NCBI GenBank assembly: GCA_964636405.1
Contig: CAZWSI010000012.1
Location: 1-64,000 of the forward strand
DNA length: 64,000 bases
Reading direction: 5' to 3'
From: CAZKGE01 sp964636405
GTDB taxonomy: Bacteria > Bacillota > Clostridia > Christensenellales > CAG-138
In this document: positions 19,431 through 27,979 of the stretch, one piece after another
Numbering within the stretch: position 1 is the first letter of the stretch
Layout of the letters: each line of letters starts with the position of its first letter
The notes under the pieces: generated by a model
Databases searched by the model: none
What the model saw: only the letters and a program-made list of their open reading frames with translations
What the model was told of the DNA's origin: nothing
Program-made: the position numbers and the translations under genes

Positions 19431-19459
19431 ATTATAATATAATTTGTTATAGATGTAAA
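19431..19459 (-). promoter_or_regulatory. Sigma-A type promoter of the importer operon
   Basis: On the minus strand TTTACA (19459-19454) and TATAAT (19436-19431) are separated by exactly 17 bases. Transcription would start near 19424, giving an untranslated leader of about 190 bases before 19232. Within 19240-19631 I see no gene; the region holds two divergent promoters and a dyad. Confidence 0.75.
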
Positions 19460-19487
19460 GTGGTTATTTGTTGTTTACTGCAAAAAT

Positions 19488-19507
19488 ATTTGTTTTATTG
19501 AACAAAT
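19488..19507. promoter_or_regulatory. Inverted repeat, probable operator
   Basis: Perfect 7-bp arms ATTTGTT and AACAAAT flank TTATTG. The dyad lies between the -35 elements of the two divergent promoters (minus at 19454-19459, plus at 19534-19539), a position suited to the adjacent XRE-cupin regulator acting on both. Confidence 0.5.
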
Positions 19508-19533
19508 TCATTGTTGCTTAGTGGAATTTTTTC

Positions 19534-19562
19534 TTGAATTTTTAGGCTTTATACGTTAAAAT
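19534..19562 (+). promoter_or_regulatory. Promoter of the XRE-cupin regulator
   Basis: TTGAAT (19534-19539) and TAAAAT (19557-19562) with a 17-base spacer, about 65 bases upstream of the regulator start codon. Confidence 0.65.
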
Positions 19563-19631
19563 AAACATAAAGTACGATCGGCGGCCCCGGCGGCGGCCAC
19601 GCGCACTCAATCCGTACCCGGAGGAGCATTT

Positions 19632-20249
19632 ATGGAACATGACAGGATCGGCACCGGCGGCCCATGTGAGCCGCTCGACGCGCCCGAAAAAGGCACGTCC
19701 GATACAAGCTATTTGAAGGTGCGTCAGCTTCGGCGCTCCATGGGCATTACGCTCAAGCAGCTCGCCACGGACTCCACGCTTTCCCTTTCTTATTTAAGCA
19801 ACTACGAAAACGGCAAGGTGAACATCACCATCAATTCTCTGCGCAAGATCGCAGAGGCGCTCGGCATATCGGTGGCGGACCTCATTACGGACGATCCGCC
19901 CAAGGACATTACGCTCATCCGCAAGGAGGATCGTTATGTGCGCATCCTCTACAAGGTCGAATCCGGCACCGCCTTGCAGGAATACCTCATGCGCAACAGC
20001 AAGGCCGCCATGCATGTATTGTTCGGCACTCTCCCCCCGCACTCGGATTCCGGCGACCCCTCCTCCCATTACGGCGAGGAGTTTATTCTGTCCACAAAGG
20101 GCGTCGTGTCCGTTATGCTCAATAACGCCGTCTACCAGCTCAACGAGGGTGATGCCATCTATTACAACTCCAGCCACTGGCACAAGGTAGCCAACGAGCA
20201 AAACACCGAGATCGAGTATCTGCACGTCAACACCCCGCCCACGTATTAA
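19632..20249 (+). CDS. XRE-family regulator with C-terminal cupin domain
   Basis: Transcription regulator of the PuuR-like class. The 205-residue protein has a helix-turn-helix at about residues 30-85 (LKQLATDSTLSLSYLSNYENG) and a cupin sensor domain at about 125-200 (HYGEEFILSTKGVVSVMLN, EGDAIYYNSSHWHKVAN). GGAGGAGC precedes the ATG. It is divergent from the importer operon, which it probably controls in response to a small ligand bound by the cupin. Confidence 0.9.
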   Translation: MEHDRIGTGGPCEPLDAPEKGTSDTSYLKVRQLRRSMGITLKQLATDSTLSLSYLSNYENGKVNITINSLRKIAEALGISVADLITDDPPKDITLIRKEDRYVRILYKVESGTALQEYLMRNSKAAMHVLFGTLPPHSDSGDPSSHYGEEFILSTKGVVSVMLNNAVYQLNEGDAIYYNSSHWHKVANEQNTEIEYLHVNTPPTY

Positions 20250-20314
20250 TTTGCCGGAGCGCGCCGGCACGGCGGCGGTTTAAGGCTAGGTTAAGCCAAT
20301 GATGGCCCATGAAG

Positions 20315-20348
20315 AAAAGCAGACCGTGAAGCTTCACGATCTGCTTTT
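20315..20348. terminator. Bidirectional terminator
   Basis: A-rich stem AAAAGCAGA...TCTGCTTTT enclosing CGTGAAGCTTCACG. With T-runs on both strands it serves the convergent XRE-cupin gene and the PHP-domain gene. Confidence 0.75.
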
Positions 20349-20379
20349 GCATTCATAGGAACCGCCGCGCTTTGCCCGA

Positions 20380-21786
20380 TTAAAAGCCGAAGTATTTTTC
20401 TCTCGAGCGGGCAACGCGGCCGTAGAGCGTCCCCAACACAGCCCTGGCCTCCGACCGCTCCTCGTCCGTGCCCGTTGCGTACTGCTTCATCATACGGCCC
20501 TCCTCAAAGCAAAGCTCGTCATGAAGCGGAAAATAGTGTTGCAGCAGGAACGACGCGTACCGCGCAAGCCGCGCTTGGCCCACAATGCGCGGTTCCCTGC
20601 TGATGCGATCCACCGCCACGCTGTAGGAGGCTTTAATGGAGTCGATCAGCGCCCGGCGCTCGTTCCGTTCCGAAAACACGATCGTCGTGGCCACCCGCGA
20701 CTTGGGATTGGTCGGGTAGGAGCTGTGGCTGTCCGTCGCGCCACCCACCGGGTAGCGGAAGCCCTTTTCACGATCCTCATAATAGCGCAGCGTCTGGAAC
20801 CCGTTCTGCTCATAATACAGCTCGCCGCCCAGCACCTCAAAGGCGTCGAACAGCTTTTGCTCGACCAGATAATCCATAAACCGCGACGGCACGTGGAATA
20901 CGTTCCGAATCCAGTTCGGATGGGCAAAAATCCCCAGCCCGTTCGCCTTGCGAATCTGCTCGAATATCCATTTGCAGTTGACGGCCGGGAAGCAATCGAT
21001 CCCCTCGGGAAGCCGCGCCTCCGCGCAAAGCCGCGCCATGAGCGCGTCGTATTCCGCCTGTGTCATCGGCTCGGGGCCGCCGCCGCTGAGCGAATGGAAT
21101 GCGCGGTCGCTCCCGACCTCCCGCGTTTCAACGCCCTCGATCATCGCGTTGACGCCGTATTCGCCCCCAAAGCTGATGATATGCACCGTGTTGAAGGCGC
21201 CGTTTGCGCACGGAAGCTGAATCTCCTCGCCGGGGCAGGCACAGAGCTCCGTGGGAATGCTTTCGCAAAACCGCATCGCTTCCAGCGACGGATAATACCG
21301 ATGATGATCCGTAATTGCGAGAAAATCGTAACCATAGCGACGATAGTTGGAGGCAACCACCGCGGGCGTTTGATTGCCGTCGGAATAGCAGGTGTGCAGA
21401 TGCGTATCGCCCTGGAACGGATACCGCCCAACGAGGTCGCCCTCGACGCAATACACGGGAAGCTGCTCGATGAACGCGCCGTCCTCCGCATCGAAAAGAC
21501 GCAGAAAATATGCCTGCTCGCTGGGAAAGGTATGGGTAAAGGTCAGATTTGCCTGCGCGTCCGTTTTTACCGTTCGCTCGGAAAAATCGGCGGTCAGGGG
21601 GAAATCCTCGGGCGCGCCTCCGTCCAGCGCGCAGACGGCCAGACGATACGATTTGTCCGGCAGCAGCCGCGGCCGCATGCCAAGCTGGCGCAGCCAAACC
21701 CGCGTTTCCCTGCCTGCGGCAAACACCTTGGGGTACAAGTCGTAGTCCCACTGCTGGTTTTCGTCGGATGGATACTTATAGCCCAT
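20380..21786 (-). CDS. PHP-domain phosphoesterase family protein
   Basis: Predicted metal-dependent phosphoesterase. The 468-residue protein has an N-terminal beta-rich region of about 120 residues of unknown role, then a PHP domain with GDTHLHTCYSDG, ITDHH, CPGEEIQL, FAHPNW and GATDSHSS metal-ligand motifs. The presence of an N-terminal accessory domain and a helical C-terminus of about 80 residues makes it longer than a simple PHP protein. It follows the HAD phosphatase by 19 bases. Substrate unknown. Confidence 0.8.
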   Translation of the reverse strand: MGYKYPSDENQQWDYDLYPKVFAAGRETRVWLRQLGMRPRLLPDKSYRLAVCALDGGAPEDFPLTADFSERTVKTDAQANLTFTHTFPSEQAYFLRLFDAEDGAFIEQLPVYCVEGDLVGRYPFQGDTHLHTCYSDGNQTPAVVASNYRRYGYDFLAITDHHRYYPSLEAMRFCESIPTELCACPGEEIQLPCANGAFNTVHIISFGGEYGVNAMIEGVETREVGSDRAFHSLSGGGPEPMTQAEYDALMARLCAEARLPEGIDCFPAVNCKWIFEQIRKANGLGIFAHPNWIRNVFHVPSRFMDYLVEQKLFDAFEVLGGELYYEQNGFQTLRYYEDREKGFRYPVGGATDSHSSYPTNPKSRVATTIVFSERNERRALIDSIKASYSVAVDRISREPRIVGQARLARYASFLLQHYFPLHDELCFEEGRMMKQYATGTDEERSEARAVLGTLYGRVARSREKYFGF

Positions 21787-21805
21787 GTCGTTTTCGCCCC
21801 ATTTC

Positions 21806-22390
21806 CTACTTTTTCTCGTGCGTTTGATAATACGCGTTCCACTCGGTCAATTCGCCGTCGCCCAGCACAATATACGCTTTTTTCGCCACATCCGCAAGGA
21901 AATGATCGGAATACGCGTCGCTGTAGAAAGTATCGATATCCCCCGTGTCGTACTGTCTGCGGAAGGCGACAAGCTTTTCCTCACCGATGGCAAACTTGCC
22001 GGTGATGCGCCCTGTTTTGGGGTCCATCTCGGTCGCCACCAGATTCTTCAGTCCAAGCCGCTCCATGATCGGCTCCATCAAAAACCGGGGCGTGCCCGTC
22101 GCGATTACATCGGACGGCTCCTTGACCTTGAGATACCAGTCCATCATATACCGCTCGGTTTCGTCCCAATATTCCCGCATGAGCGCATGCATATCGGGAA
22201 TTTTTGCAAGAAGGCGGTATTCCGACTGACGGGAGCGGGTCTTGTTAATTATTTTGTGTTTGAAAAGAAATTCGTTGATCGCGTAATTGACGCGATACCA
22301 GAAAAATCCCTTTTTGTGAAACATATAATCGAAAAACCTATCCTCACTGTCCCCAACAAAGATGGTTTTGTCGAAGTCGTAAACGTTCAT
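21806..22390 (-). CDS. HAD-family phosphatase (subfamily IB)
   Basis: Haloacid dehalogenase superfamily hydrolase. The 194-residue protein begins MNVYDFDKTIF (motif I DxD at D5 and D7), with motif II TGTPRF, a conserved lysine in GEEKLVAF and motif IV SDAYSDHF. The ATG at 22390 has GAGGAGAAC upstream. It pairs with the PHP protein downstream; related enzymes dephosphorylate small molecules such as phosphoserine. Confidence 0.85.
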   Translation of the reverse strand: MNVYDFDKTIFVGDSEDRFFDYMFHKKGFFWYRVNYAINEFLFKHKIINKTRSRQSEYRLLAKIPDMHALMREYWDETERYMMDWYLKVKEPSDVIATGTPRFLMEPIMERLGLKNLVATEMDPKTGRITGKFAIGEEKLVAFRRQYDTGDIDTFYSDAYSDHFLADVAKKAYIVLGDGELTEWNAYYQTHEKK

Positions 22391-22408
22391 AGTTCTCCTC
22401 ACCAACCA

Positions 22409-22436
22409 TTCAACGTTTCAAGCCTGAAACGTTGAA
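22409..22436. repeat. Perfect 12-bp hairpin in front of the HAD gene
   Basis: Arms TTCAACGTTTCA and TGAAACGTTGAA with loop AGCC. It ends 19 bases before the HAD start codon on the minus strand and marks the left edge of the microcompartment region. There is no T-run on either side, so it is not a standard terminator. The next 130 bases to 22566 hold nothing I can identify. Confidence 0.7.
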
Positions 22437-22566
22437 CGTATATCATTGCTCCTTCGGCGCGCTTCGCAAGCCCGGCGGGCTCCGTTATAAGACGCGTGAA
22501 GAAAGGGGCTCCGGGCGGTATCAGCCGTTCAACCGCCATTCGCTTTTGTCCCGATATTCCACCAGC

Positions 22567-23744
22567 ATGAGTTTGCCGAGCAACCCGACCTCGACGGTGC
22601 TGTACAAAAGCATTATTTCACTGATAGCGGGCAACGGCATCGTCATCAGCCCGCACCCGGGTGCGAAAAAGTGCATTTGGGCGGCGTTCGAGCTTGCCCG
22701 CGATGCGGCGGAGGCGGCGGGCGCGCCCAAGGGGCTGCTCGGCTGCATCAGCGAACCAACGATCGAGGCCTCGCAGGCGCTGATGAAGCACCGCGATATC
22801 GGCGTCATTCTCGCGACCGGGGGCGAGGCCATGGTGCGCGCAGCGTATTCCTCCGGGAACCCGGCCATCGGCGTGGGCCCCGGCAACGGCCCGGCATACA
22901 TCGAGAAAACGGCCGACATCCCGCTGGCGGTCAAGCATATTATGGATTCCAAAACCTTTGATAACGGAACCATCTGCGCCTCGGAGCAAAGCGTCGTGAC
23001 GGAGCGCAGCATCGAAGCGCAGGTGATCAATGAAATGCAAAAGCAGGGGGGTATTTCCTCAACGAGGAGGAATCCGCACGCGTTGGCCGCTTCCTGCTGC
23101 GCCCGAACGGCACGATGAACCCCCAGATCGTGGGCAAAAGCGCGGAGAAAATTGCCGAAATGGCCGGCATTTCCATCCCGGCGGATACGCGCGTGCTCGT
23201 TTCGCGTCAGGCGGAGGTGGGCAAGCGCAATCCCTATTCGCGAGAAAAGCTGTGCCCAGTGCTCGGTTTTTATGTGGAGGACGGTTGGGAACGCGCGTGC
23301 GAGCGCTGCATTTCCATTCTGGAAAACGAAGGCGCAGGGCATACGATGACCATCCACTCGCGTTCCGACGCGGTGATTCGCGCCTTCGCGCTGCAAAAGC
23401 CCGTTGGAAGGCTGCTGGTCAATACGCCGGGCGCGCTGGGCGGCGTAGGCGCGACGACAAACCTTGCGCCCGCGATGACGCTTGGCTGTGGCGCGGCGGG
23501 AAGCTCCTCTACAAGCGACAACATTACGCCCCTCCATTTGATCAATATACGGCGCGTCGCCTACGGCATGCGTGAATTGGAGGCGTTACGCGGCGGCGAG
23601 GCGCGCGGCGCAGCCAAGCCGCCCGTCATGGCGAAGCTGACCGAAGATCCTGCCGAAGCGCCGCGAAACGGCGAATTTTCGTCCGTAACGCGCGAGCAGA
23701 TCGAGGAGATCACGCGCCGCGTGCTTTCAAGCCTGCGCGGCTAA
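22567..23744 (+). pseudogene. Acetylating aldehyde dehydrogenase (EutE/PduP type), truncated and frameshifted
   Basis: CoA-acylating aldehyde dehydrogenase normally carried inside microcompartments. Homology starts abruptly at PSNPTSTVLYKS, so about 105-110 N-terminal residues are missing, and the preceding 130 bases do not encode them. The frame then breaks at the G-run 23046-23051: one more G would join QKQGG to YFLNEEES. The catalytic cysteine region GTICASEQSVV and NAD-domain segments are intact. The C-terminus ends in a short amphipathic helix (REQIEEITRRVLSSL) like known encapsulation peptides. No ribosome site precedes the ATG. Confidence 0.85.
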
Positions 23745-23816
23745 GGCAAAAATGGAAGCAACGGGATTTTCCCGAAGCGATAAACAAAAGCAAAATACAA
23801 ACAGGAGGAACTGAAT

Positions 23817-24113
23817 ATGGCAACGTTACTGGCACTGGGTATGGTGGAAACAAAGGGACTCGTGGGCTCGATCGAGGCGGCGGACGCAATGGTCAAGGCG
23901 GCCAACGTCAACCTCATCGGCAAGGTGCATGTCGGCGGCGGCCTCGTCACGGTGATGGTGCGCGGGGACGTAGGCGCGGTCAAGGCGGCGACGGACGCGG
24001 GCGCGGCGGCGGCCTCCAAGGTGGGCGAGCTGGTTTCCGTGCACGTCATCCCCCGTCCCCACAGCGAGGTGGAGTTCATTCTGCCGAAGCTCGACAACTG
24101 CGACGTGCAGTAA
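23817..24113 (+). CDS. Microcompartment hexameric shell protein (PduA/EutM type)
   Basis: Single BMC-domain protein of 98 residues that would form the flat hexamers of the shell. It shows ALGMVETKGLVGSIEAADAM and VHVGGGLVTVMVRGDVGAVK, the canonical family segments including the central pore loop. AGGAGG is well placed before the ATG. It is the only simple single-domain hexamer gene in this locus. Confidence 0.95.
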   Translation: MATLLALGMVETKGLVGSIEAADAMVKAANVNLIGKVHVGGGLVTVMVRGDVGAVKAATDAGAAAASKVGELVSVHVIPRPHSEVEFILPKLDNCDVQ

Positions 24114-24119
24114 GCGCGC

Positions 24120-24788
24120 ATGAACATTGTCACGGAGGCGACGCTGCGAAGCGCCTGCCCTCTGGGCGGGTGCGAGTACCCTGTGGCGGTCGGCGCGTTT
24201 ATAACCGAATCGGCGCGCGCGTTTGCCAGGGAGCGCGGCATACGGCTCACGGAAAGCGGCTATGCCGCCATGACGTGGACAAAGCCGCCCGACGGCGGCA
24301 GCGCTGCAAAAAAGCCCGAAGCGATGACGCATCTCCGCGCGGGCGAGCTGGTGGCAAAGACCGATCCGCGCATCCGCTTCCGGGGTCGCATGGACAGCTT
24401 TCAGGCGGAATTGCTCTGCCTCGCGGCGACGGCGCATCGGGCAAGGGACAGGGCGCTCGTCGATTCCCTTGCGGAGCTGCTTTCTCTCTGCCGGAATATA
24501 CTCGCCGCCGAGGTAAAGCAAACGCCGCTTCCGCCCTGGACGCTGTTTGGCATGGACGAGGACGCGCTGCATAAGGCATCGCATACGCCGCCGCACCCTG
24601 TTCCGGATTACAGGATGGGCGAAACGGCTATGGCGCTCAACCGCCTGCGCACGCTGGCGCGCGAGCTCGAGCTTGAATGGCTCGCCGCCTATGAGGCCGA
24701 GGCGCGCCCGGATATCGTGCGCGCGCTCAACCGCTTAAGCAGCGCGATTTATCTGCTTTTTCGCAAAGAGGTGAAGCAACATGGATGA
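24120..24788 (+). CDS. EutT-like cobalamin adenosyltransferase
   Basis: Probable ATP:corrinoid adenosyltransferase supplying adenosylcobalamin to a B12-dependent enzyme. The 222-residue protein has an N-terminal segment (VTEATLRS...ITESARAFARERGI) as in EutT, then the helical domain beginning MTHLRAGELVAKTDPRIRFRGRMDS. I do not see the HX11CCX2C metal motif described for Enterobacterial EutT. It starts 6 bases after the shell gene and overlaps the PduL-like gene by 8 bases. Confidence 0.82.
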   Translation: MNIVTEATLRSACPLGGCEYPVAVGAFITESARAFARERGIRLTESGYAAMTWTKPPDGGSAAKKPEAMTHLRAGELVAKTDPRIRFRGRMDSFQAELLCLAATAHRARDRALVDSLAELLSLCRNILAAEVKQTPLPPWTLFGMDEDALHKASHTPPHPVPDYRMGETAMALNRLRTLARELELEWLAAYEAEARPDIVRALNRLSSAIYLLFRKEVKQHG

Positions 24789-25710
24789 ACAGGACATTCG
24801 CGCGGTCATTCGGGAGGTGCTCTCAGGCGTAATGGCCGAAGGCAAGCCTGCCGCCGCGCCATCGGAACCCGCGCATAAGGACGCCGGCATCCCTGCCGAG
24901 GGGCGGGCCGCCGGAAACGCCTGCCAAGGCGAGATTCCGCTGGAGGTGTCCGCGCGGCACGTGCACTTAACGCGTCAGGCTGTCGAACAGCTTTTCGGCG
25001 CGGGCGCAACGCTCACAAAAAAACGCGAGCTAAGCCAGCCTGGCGAGTTTTTAAGCGAGCAGCGCGTCAAGCTTATTACCAAAAAGGGCGTGCTTGAGAA
25101 CGTGGCCGTGCTGGGGCCCGAACGGGGAGCGGTGCAGGTCGAGCTGTCTCTCACCGACTGCCGCGCGCTCGGCATCGACGCCCCGGTGAACCTCTCGGGC
25201 GACTTGACAAACGCCGGGGACGTGATGCTCGCCGGGGACTGCGGCTGCTTCTCCGCGCCGGGGAGCGTGATTGCCGCGCGCGCGCACGTGCACATGACCC
25301 CAAGCGACGCGCGCGCCTTTGGCGTACGCGACGGCGAGCATGTGCGCGTGGAGCTAAGCGGCGCCCGCCCCACAATGCTTTGCGACGTGCGCGTGCGCGT
25401 AAAGGAAAGCTACGCGCTGGCCTGCCACATCGATTTCGACGAGGCAAACGCGGCGGCGGCGGCCTGCGGCACGCCCGCGCGCATCGTGGGCAAAAGCGAT
25501 TGCGCGCCCCTCTCCCCCGCCCGCCCGGCGCAGGGAGCGGCGCCCGAGCGGCACGCCGCCGCGTTTGCCGAAAGGCTCGTGACGGAGGCGATGGCGCGCG
25601 CCGTCCGCGCGCAGGGCGGCGAGGTGCGGATTCAGAGGGGAACGATCGTTACGCCCGCCGCAAGGGACGTTTTTTCCAACGCGCATATGCGCGTGACCTA
25701 TGTGGAATGA
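24781..25710 (+). CDS. pduL: Phosphate propanoyltransferase, PduL type
   Basis: Converts acyl-CoA to acyl phosphate inside microcompartments. The 309-residue protein has an N-terminal amphipathic helix (EQDIRAVIREVLSGVM) resembling an encapsulation peptide, an alanine/proline linker, then two PduL barrels with zinc-binding SARHVHL and RAHVHMTP. Unusually it continues past the catalytic domain with about 75 extra residues ending EVRIQRGTIVTPAARD, similar to the EutT N-terminal segment. GAGGTG precedes the ATG. Confidence 0.9.
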   Translation: MDEQDIRAVIREVLSGVMAEGKPAAAPSEPAHKDAGIPAEGRAAGNACQGEIPLEVSARHVHLTRQAVEQLFGAGATLTKKRELSQPGEFLSEQRVKLITKKGVLENVAVLGPERGAVQVELSLTDCRALGIDAPVNLSGDLTNAGDVMLAGDCGCFSAPGSVIAARAHVHMTPSDARAFGVRDGEHVRVELSGARPTMLCDVRVRVKESYALACHIDFDEANAAAAACGTPARIVGKSDCAPLSPARPAQGAAPERHAAAFAERLVTEAMARAVRAQGGEVRIQRGTIVTPAARDVFSNAHMRVTYVE

Positions 25711-25738
25711 GCAAACCGGCAACGTATAAGGAGACGCT

Positions 25739-26038
25739 ATGGAGATTGCGACGGTAGTGGGCCATGTTTGGGCCACAAAGAAGGAAGACAGCCTGACGGG
25801 CTTTAAGCTCATGGTCGTGCAGCCCATCGGGAACGGCGGCGCGTATGTGGCGGCTGACGTGGTGAGCGCGGGAATCGGCGAACGCGTGCTGGTCGTGAGC
25901 GGCAGCACCGCGCGGCGCGCGCTCGGCTCGGACAATTGCTCCATCGATTGCGCGATTGTCGGCATTATTGATTCGCTCGAGGTGGATCGCGAGGCGGCCA
26001 AGCGCGCGGGCGGCGACGAAGAAAGCGCGGCAAAATGA
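25739..26038 (+). CDS. Microcompartment vertex protein (EutN/CcmL family)
   Basis: Pentameric shell protein capping the vertices. The 99-residue protein begins MEIATVVGHVWATKKEDSL and includes GIGERVLVVSGS and IDCAIVGIIDSL, all family hallmarks. It has a short charged C-terminal tail. AAGGAG precedes the ATG and its end overlaps the PduS-like start by 4 bases. Confidence 0.93.
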   Translation: MEIATVVGHVWATKKEDSLTGFKLMVVQPIGNGGAYVAADVVSAGIGERVLVVSGSTARRALGSDNCSIDCAIVGIIDSLEVDREAAKRAGGDEESAAK

Positions 26039-27390
26039 CGGACTGCTTGGAGCGCATCCGTTCGGCGGGGCTCGTCGGCATGGGCGGCGCGGGCTTTCCC
26101 ACGCACGTCAAGCTCGCGGGCACGATTTCGCAGCTGATCATCAACGGCCTGGAGTGCGAGCCGCTGCTGGGTACGGATCGTTATGCCATGCGGCACGAGG
26201 CGGAAAAGCTTGTTTCGGCGCTGCTCGAAATCCAGGCGGCACGCTCGATTCCGCAGGCGACCTTTTGCCTGAAAAAGACATATGCCGAGGAGCGCGAAGC
26301 GCTTAGTCGCGCCATATGCGCGGCGGGGGCGAACGTTGCCCTGCGCACGGTGGAAAGCTATTATCCCGCAGGCGACGAGCAGGCGGTCGTATACGAGGTG
26401 ACGGGCAAAACCGTTCCGCCGCTGAACATCCCGCTTTCCGTGGGCTGCGCGGTGATGAACGTGAGCACGCTGCTTGCCGCCTTCGACGCGCTGCGCGGAA
26501 AGCCTTTAACCCATAGGCTTTTAACCGTCGCGGGCGAGGTGCGAGAGCCTTGCGTTGTGCTTGCGCCCGTCGGAACGCCGTTTTCGGAATGCGTCGCGGC
26601 GGCGGGCGGTTCGAAAAGAGGGGATTGCCTCATCGTTGCGGGCGGGCCCATGATGGGCAAGCGCCATGAGCAGACGGAGCTTGACGCGCTGTACACCGGC
26701 AAAACCACAAGCGGCGTACTGCTGCTGCAAAGGGAGCGCTACAAATGCGCGTCCGAGAGCATAGAGCAGCTCCGCGTTCGCAGCCGCGCGGCCTGCATCC
26801 AGTGCCGAATCTGTACGGATCTGTGCCCGCGTCATTTGCTTGGGCATCCGCTCGAGCCGCACCGCATCATGCGAAAGCTCGCCTGCGAGCGCATGGAGAA
26901 CGTGCTGACCGACCCTGTCCTGCAATCGGCCGCGCTGTGCTCCGAATGCGGCGTGTGCGAGGTGTACGCCTGTCCCATGGGCTTACAGCCGCGCAGCGTA
27001 AACGCGTTGATCAAAAAGGAGCTTGCCAAGGCGGGCATTCGCTATCCAAAGGCCGAAGAAAGCACGCCCCCAAGCCCCATGCGGCAAAGCCGCCTTGCGC
27101 CGACAAAACGAATCGCCTCCCGCGTAGGCGTGCTGCCGTATTACGGCGCGCCGCCGGATCGATACGTAGAAATCACCCCGGGCCGCGTCTGCCTCTCGCT
27201 GCGGCAGGGAGCCGGGGCACCGTCGGAGCCGATTGTGACCGTAGGCGAGCGCGTTTGCGAGGGTCAGCTCATTGCCACTTGCCCCGAGGGCAAGCTGGGC
27301 GCGGCTTTGCATGCGTCGATTCCCGGCGTGGTGCGGAGCGTTGGAGAGGGCATTGTAATCGAACGGGAGAAACGGGAGGACGGCAAATGA
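26035..27390 (+). CDS. pduS: PduS-like iron-sulfur flavoprotein (RnfC family)
   Basis: Probable electron carrier or corrinoid reductase of the microcompartment. The 451-residue protein has the nucleotide/flavin loop AGLVGMGGAGFPTHVK, an SLBB domain, two [4Fe-4S] motifs (CIQCRICTDLC at about residue 260 and CSECGVCEVYACP at about 305) and a C-terminal barrel-sandwich region with TVGERVCEGQLIATCPEG. Relatives associate with PduT, encoded immediately downstream with a 4-base overlap. It could pass electrons through the shell. Confidence 0.9.
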   Translation: MTDCLERIRSAGLVGMGGAGFPTHVKLAGTISQLIINGLECEPLLGTDRYAMRHEAEKLVSALLEIQAARSIPQATFCLKKTYAEEREALSRAICAAGANVALRTVESYYPAGDEQAVVYEVTGKTVPPLNIPLSVGCAVMNVSTLLAAFDALRGKPLTHRLLTVAGEVREPCVVLAPVGTPFSECVAAAGGSKRGDCLIVAGGPMMGKRHEQTELDALYTGKTTSGVLLLQRERYKCASESIEQLRVRSRAACIQCRICTDLCPRHLLGHPLEPHRIMRKLACERMENVLTDPVLQSAALCSECGVCEVYACPMGLQPRSVNALIKKELAKAGIRYPKAEESTPPSPMRQSRLAPTKRIASRVGVLPYYGAPPDRYVEITPGRVCLSLRQGAGAPSEPIVTVGERVCEGQLIATCPEGKLGAALHASIPGVVRSVGEGIVIEREKREDGK

Positions 27391-27935
27391 CGTCGGCAAT
27401 CGGTTTTCTGGAAACGAACAGCATTGCGCGCGGCATCCAGGCGGCGGACGCGATCTTGAAAGCGGCGGATACGGCGCTCATCTCCGCGCGGCCAAGCTGC
27501 CCGGGAAAGTATCAGGTGCTGTTTTCCGGCGAGGTGGCGGCGGTATCGGCGTCGCTTGACGCGGGCGAACGCAGCGCCGAGGGCTATGTCGTGGACAGCG
27601 TAGTCATTCCGCGCGTGCACCCGCAGGTGATCGAGGCAATCGGCATGGCGTGCGCCCCGGCGGAGATGCAGTCCCTCGGCGTGATGGAGTTTTTCTCCGT
27701 TACGGCGACGGTCTATGCGGCCGACGCGGCGGTAAAGGCGGCTGACGTGCAGTTGCTCGACGTGCGGCTCGGCACGGGAATCGGCGGCAAATCCTTCGTC
27801 GTATTAACGGGTGAGGTTTCCGCGGTAAACGAGGCCGTCGAATGCGGCGTCCGCTTGGCCGGCCAAAGCGGCATGGCGTACGAAAAATGCGTCATTCCAA
27901 ACCCCCGGCCCGAGATTTTTGAAAGCATTTATTAA
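27387..27935 (+). CDS. pduT: Tandem-domain shell protein (PduT type, BMC-T)
   Basis: Trimeric shell protein with two BMC domains (about residues 4-90 and 95-182). Cysteine 38 in SCPGKYQVLF sits where PduT holds a [4Fe-4S] cluster in its central pore, which fits its pairing with the PduS-like protein encoded just before it. 182 residues, usual for PduT. The ATG at 27387 overlaps the PduS stop (ATGA). Confidence 0.9.
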   Translation: MTSAIGFLETNSIARGIQAADAILKAADTALISARPSCPGKYQVLFSGEVAAVSASLDAGERSAEGYVVDSVVIPRVHPQVIEAIGMACAPAEMQSLGVMEFFSVTATVYAADAAVKAADVQLLDVRLGTGIGGKSFVVLTGEVSAVNEAVECGVRLAGQSGMAYEKCVIPNPRPEIFESIY

Positions 27936-27979
27936 GCCCGCCGCGGCGAACACGGCTGACGCTAGAAAGGATTTTCCCC

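Noticed and set aside
22521..23537. 338-codon open frame on the minus strand across the aldehyde dehydrogenase remnant
   Set aside because: The plus-strand product has strong aldehyde dehydrogenase motifs in two frames; the minus frame has no recognisable domain.
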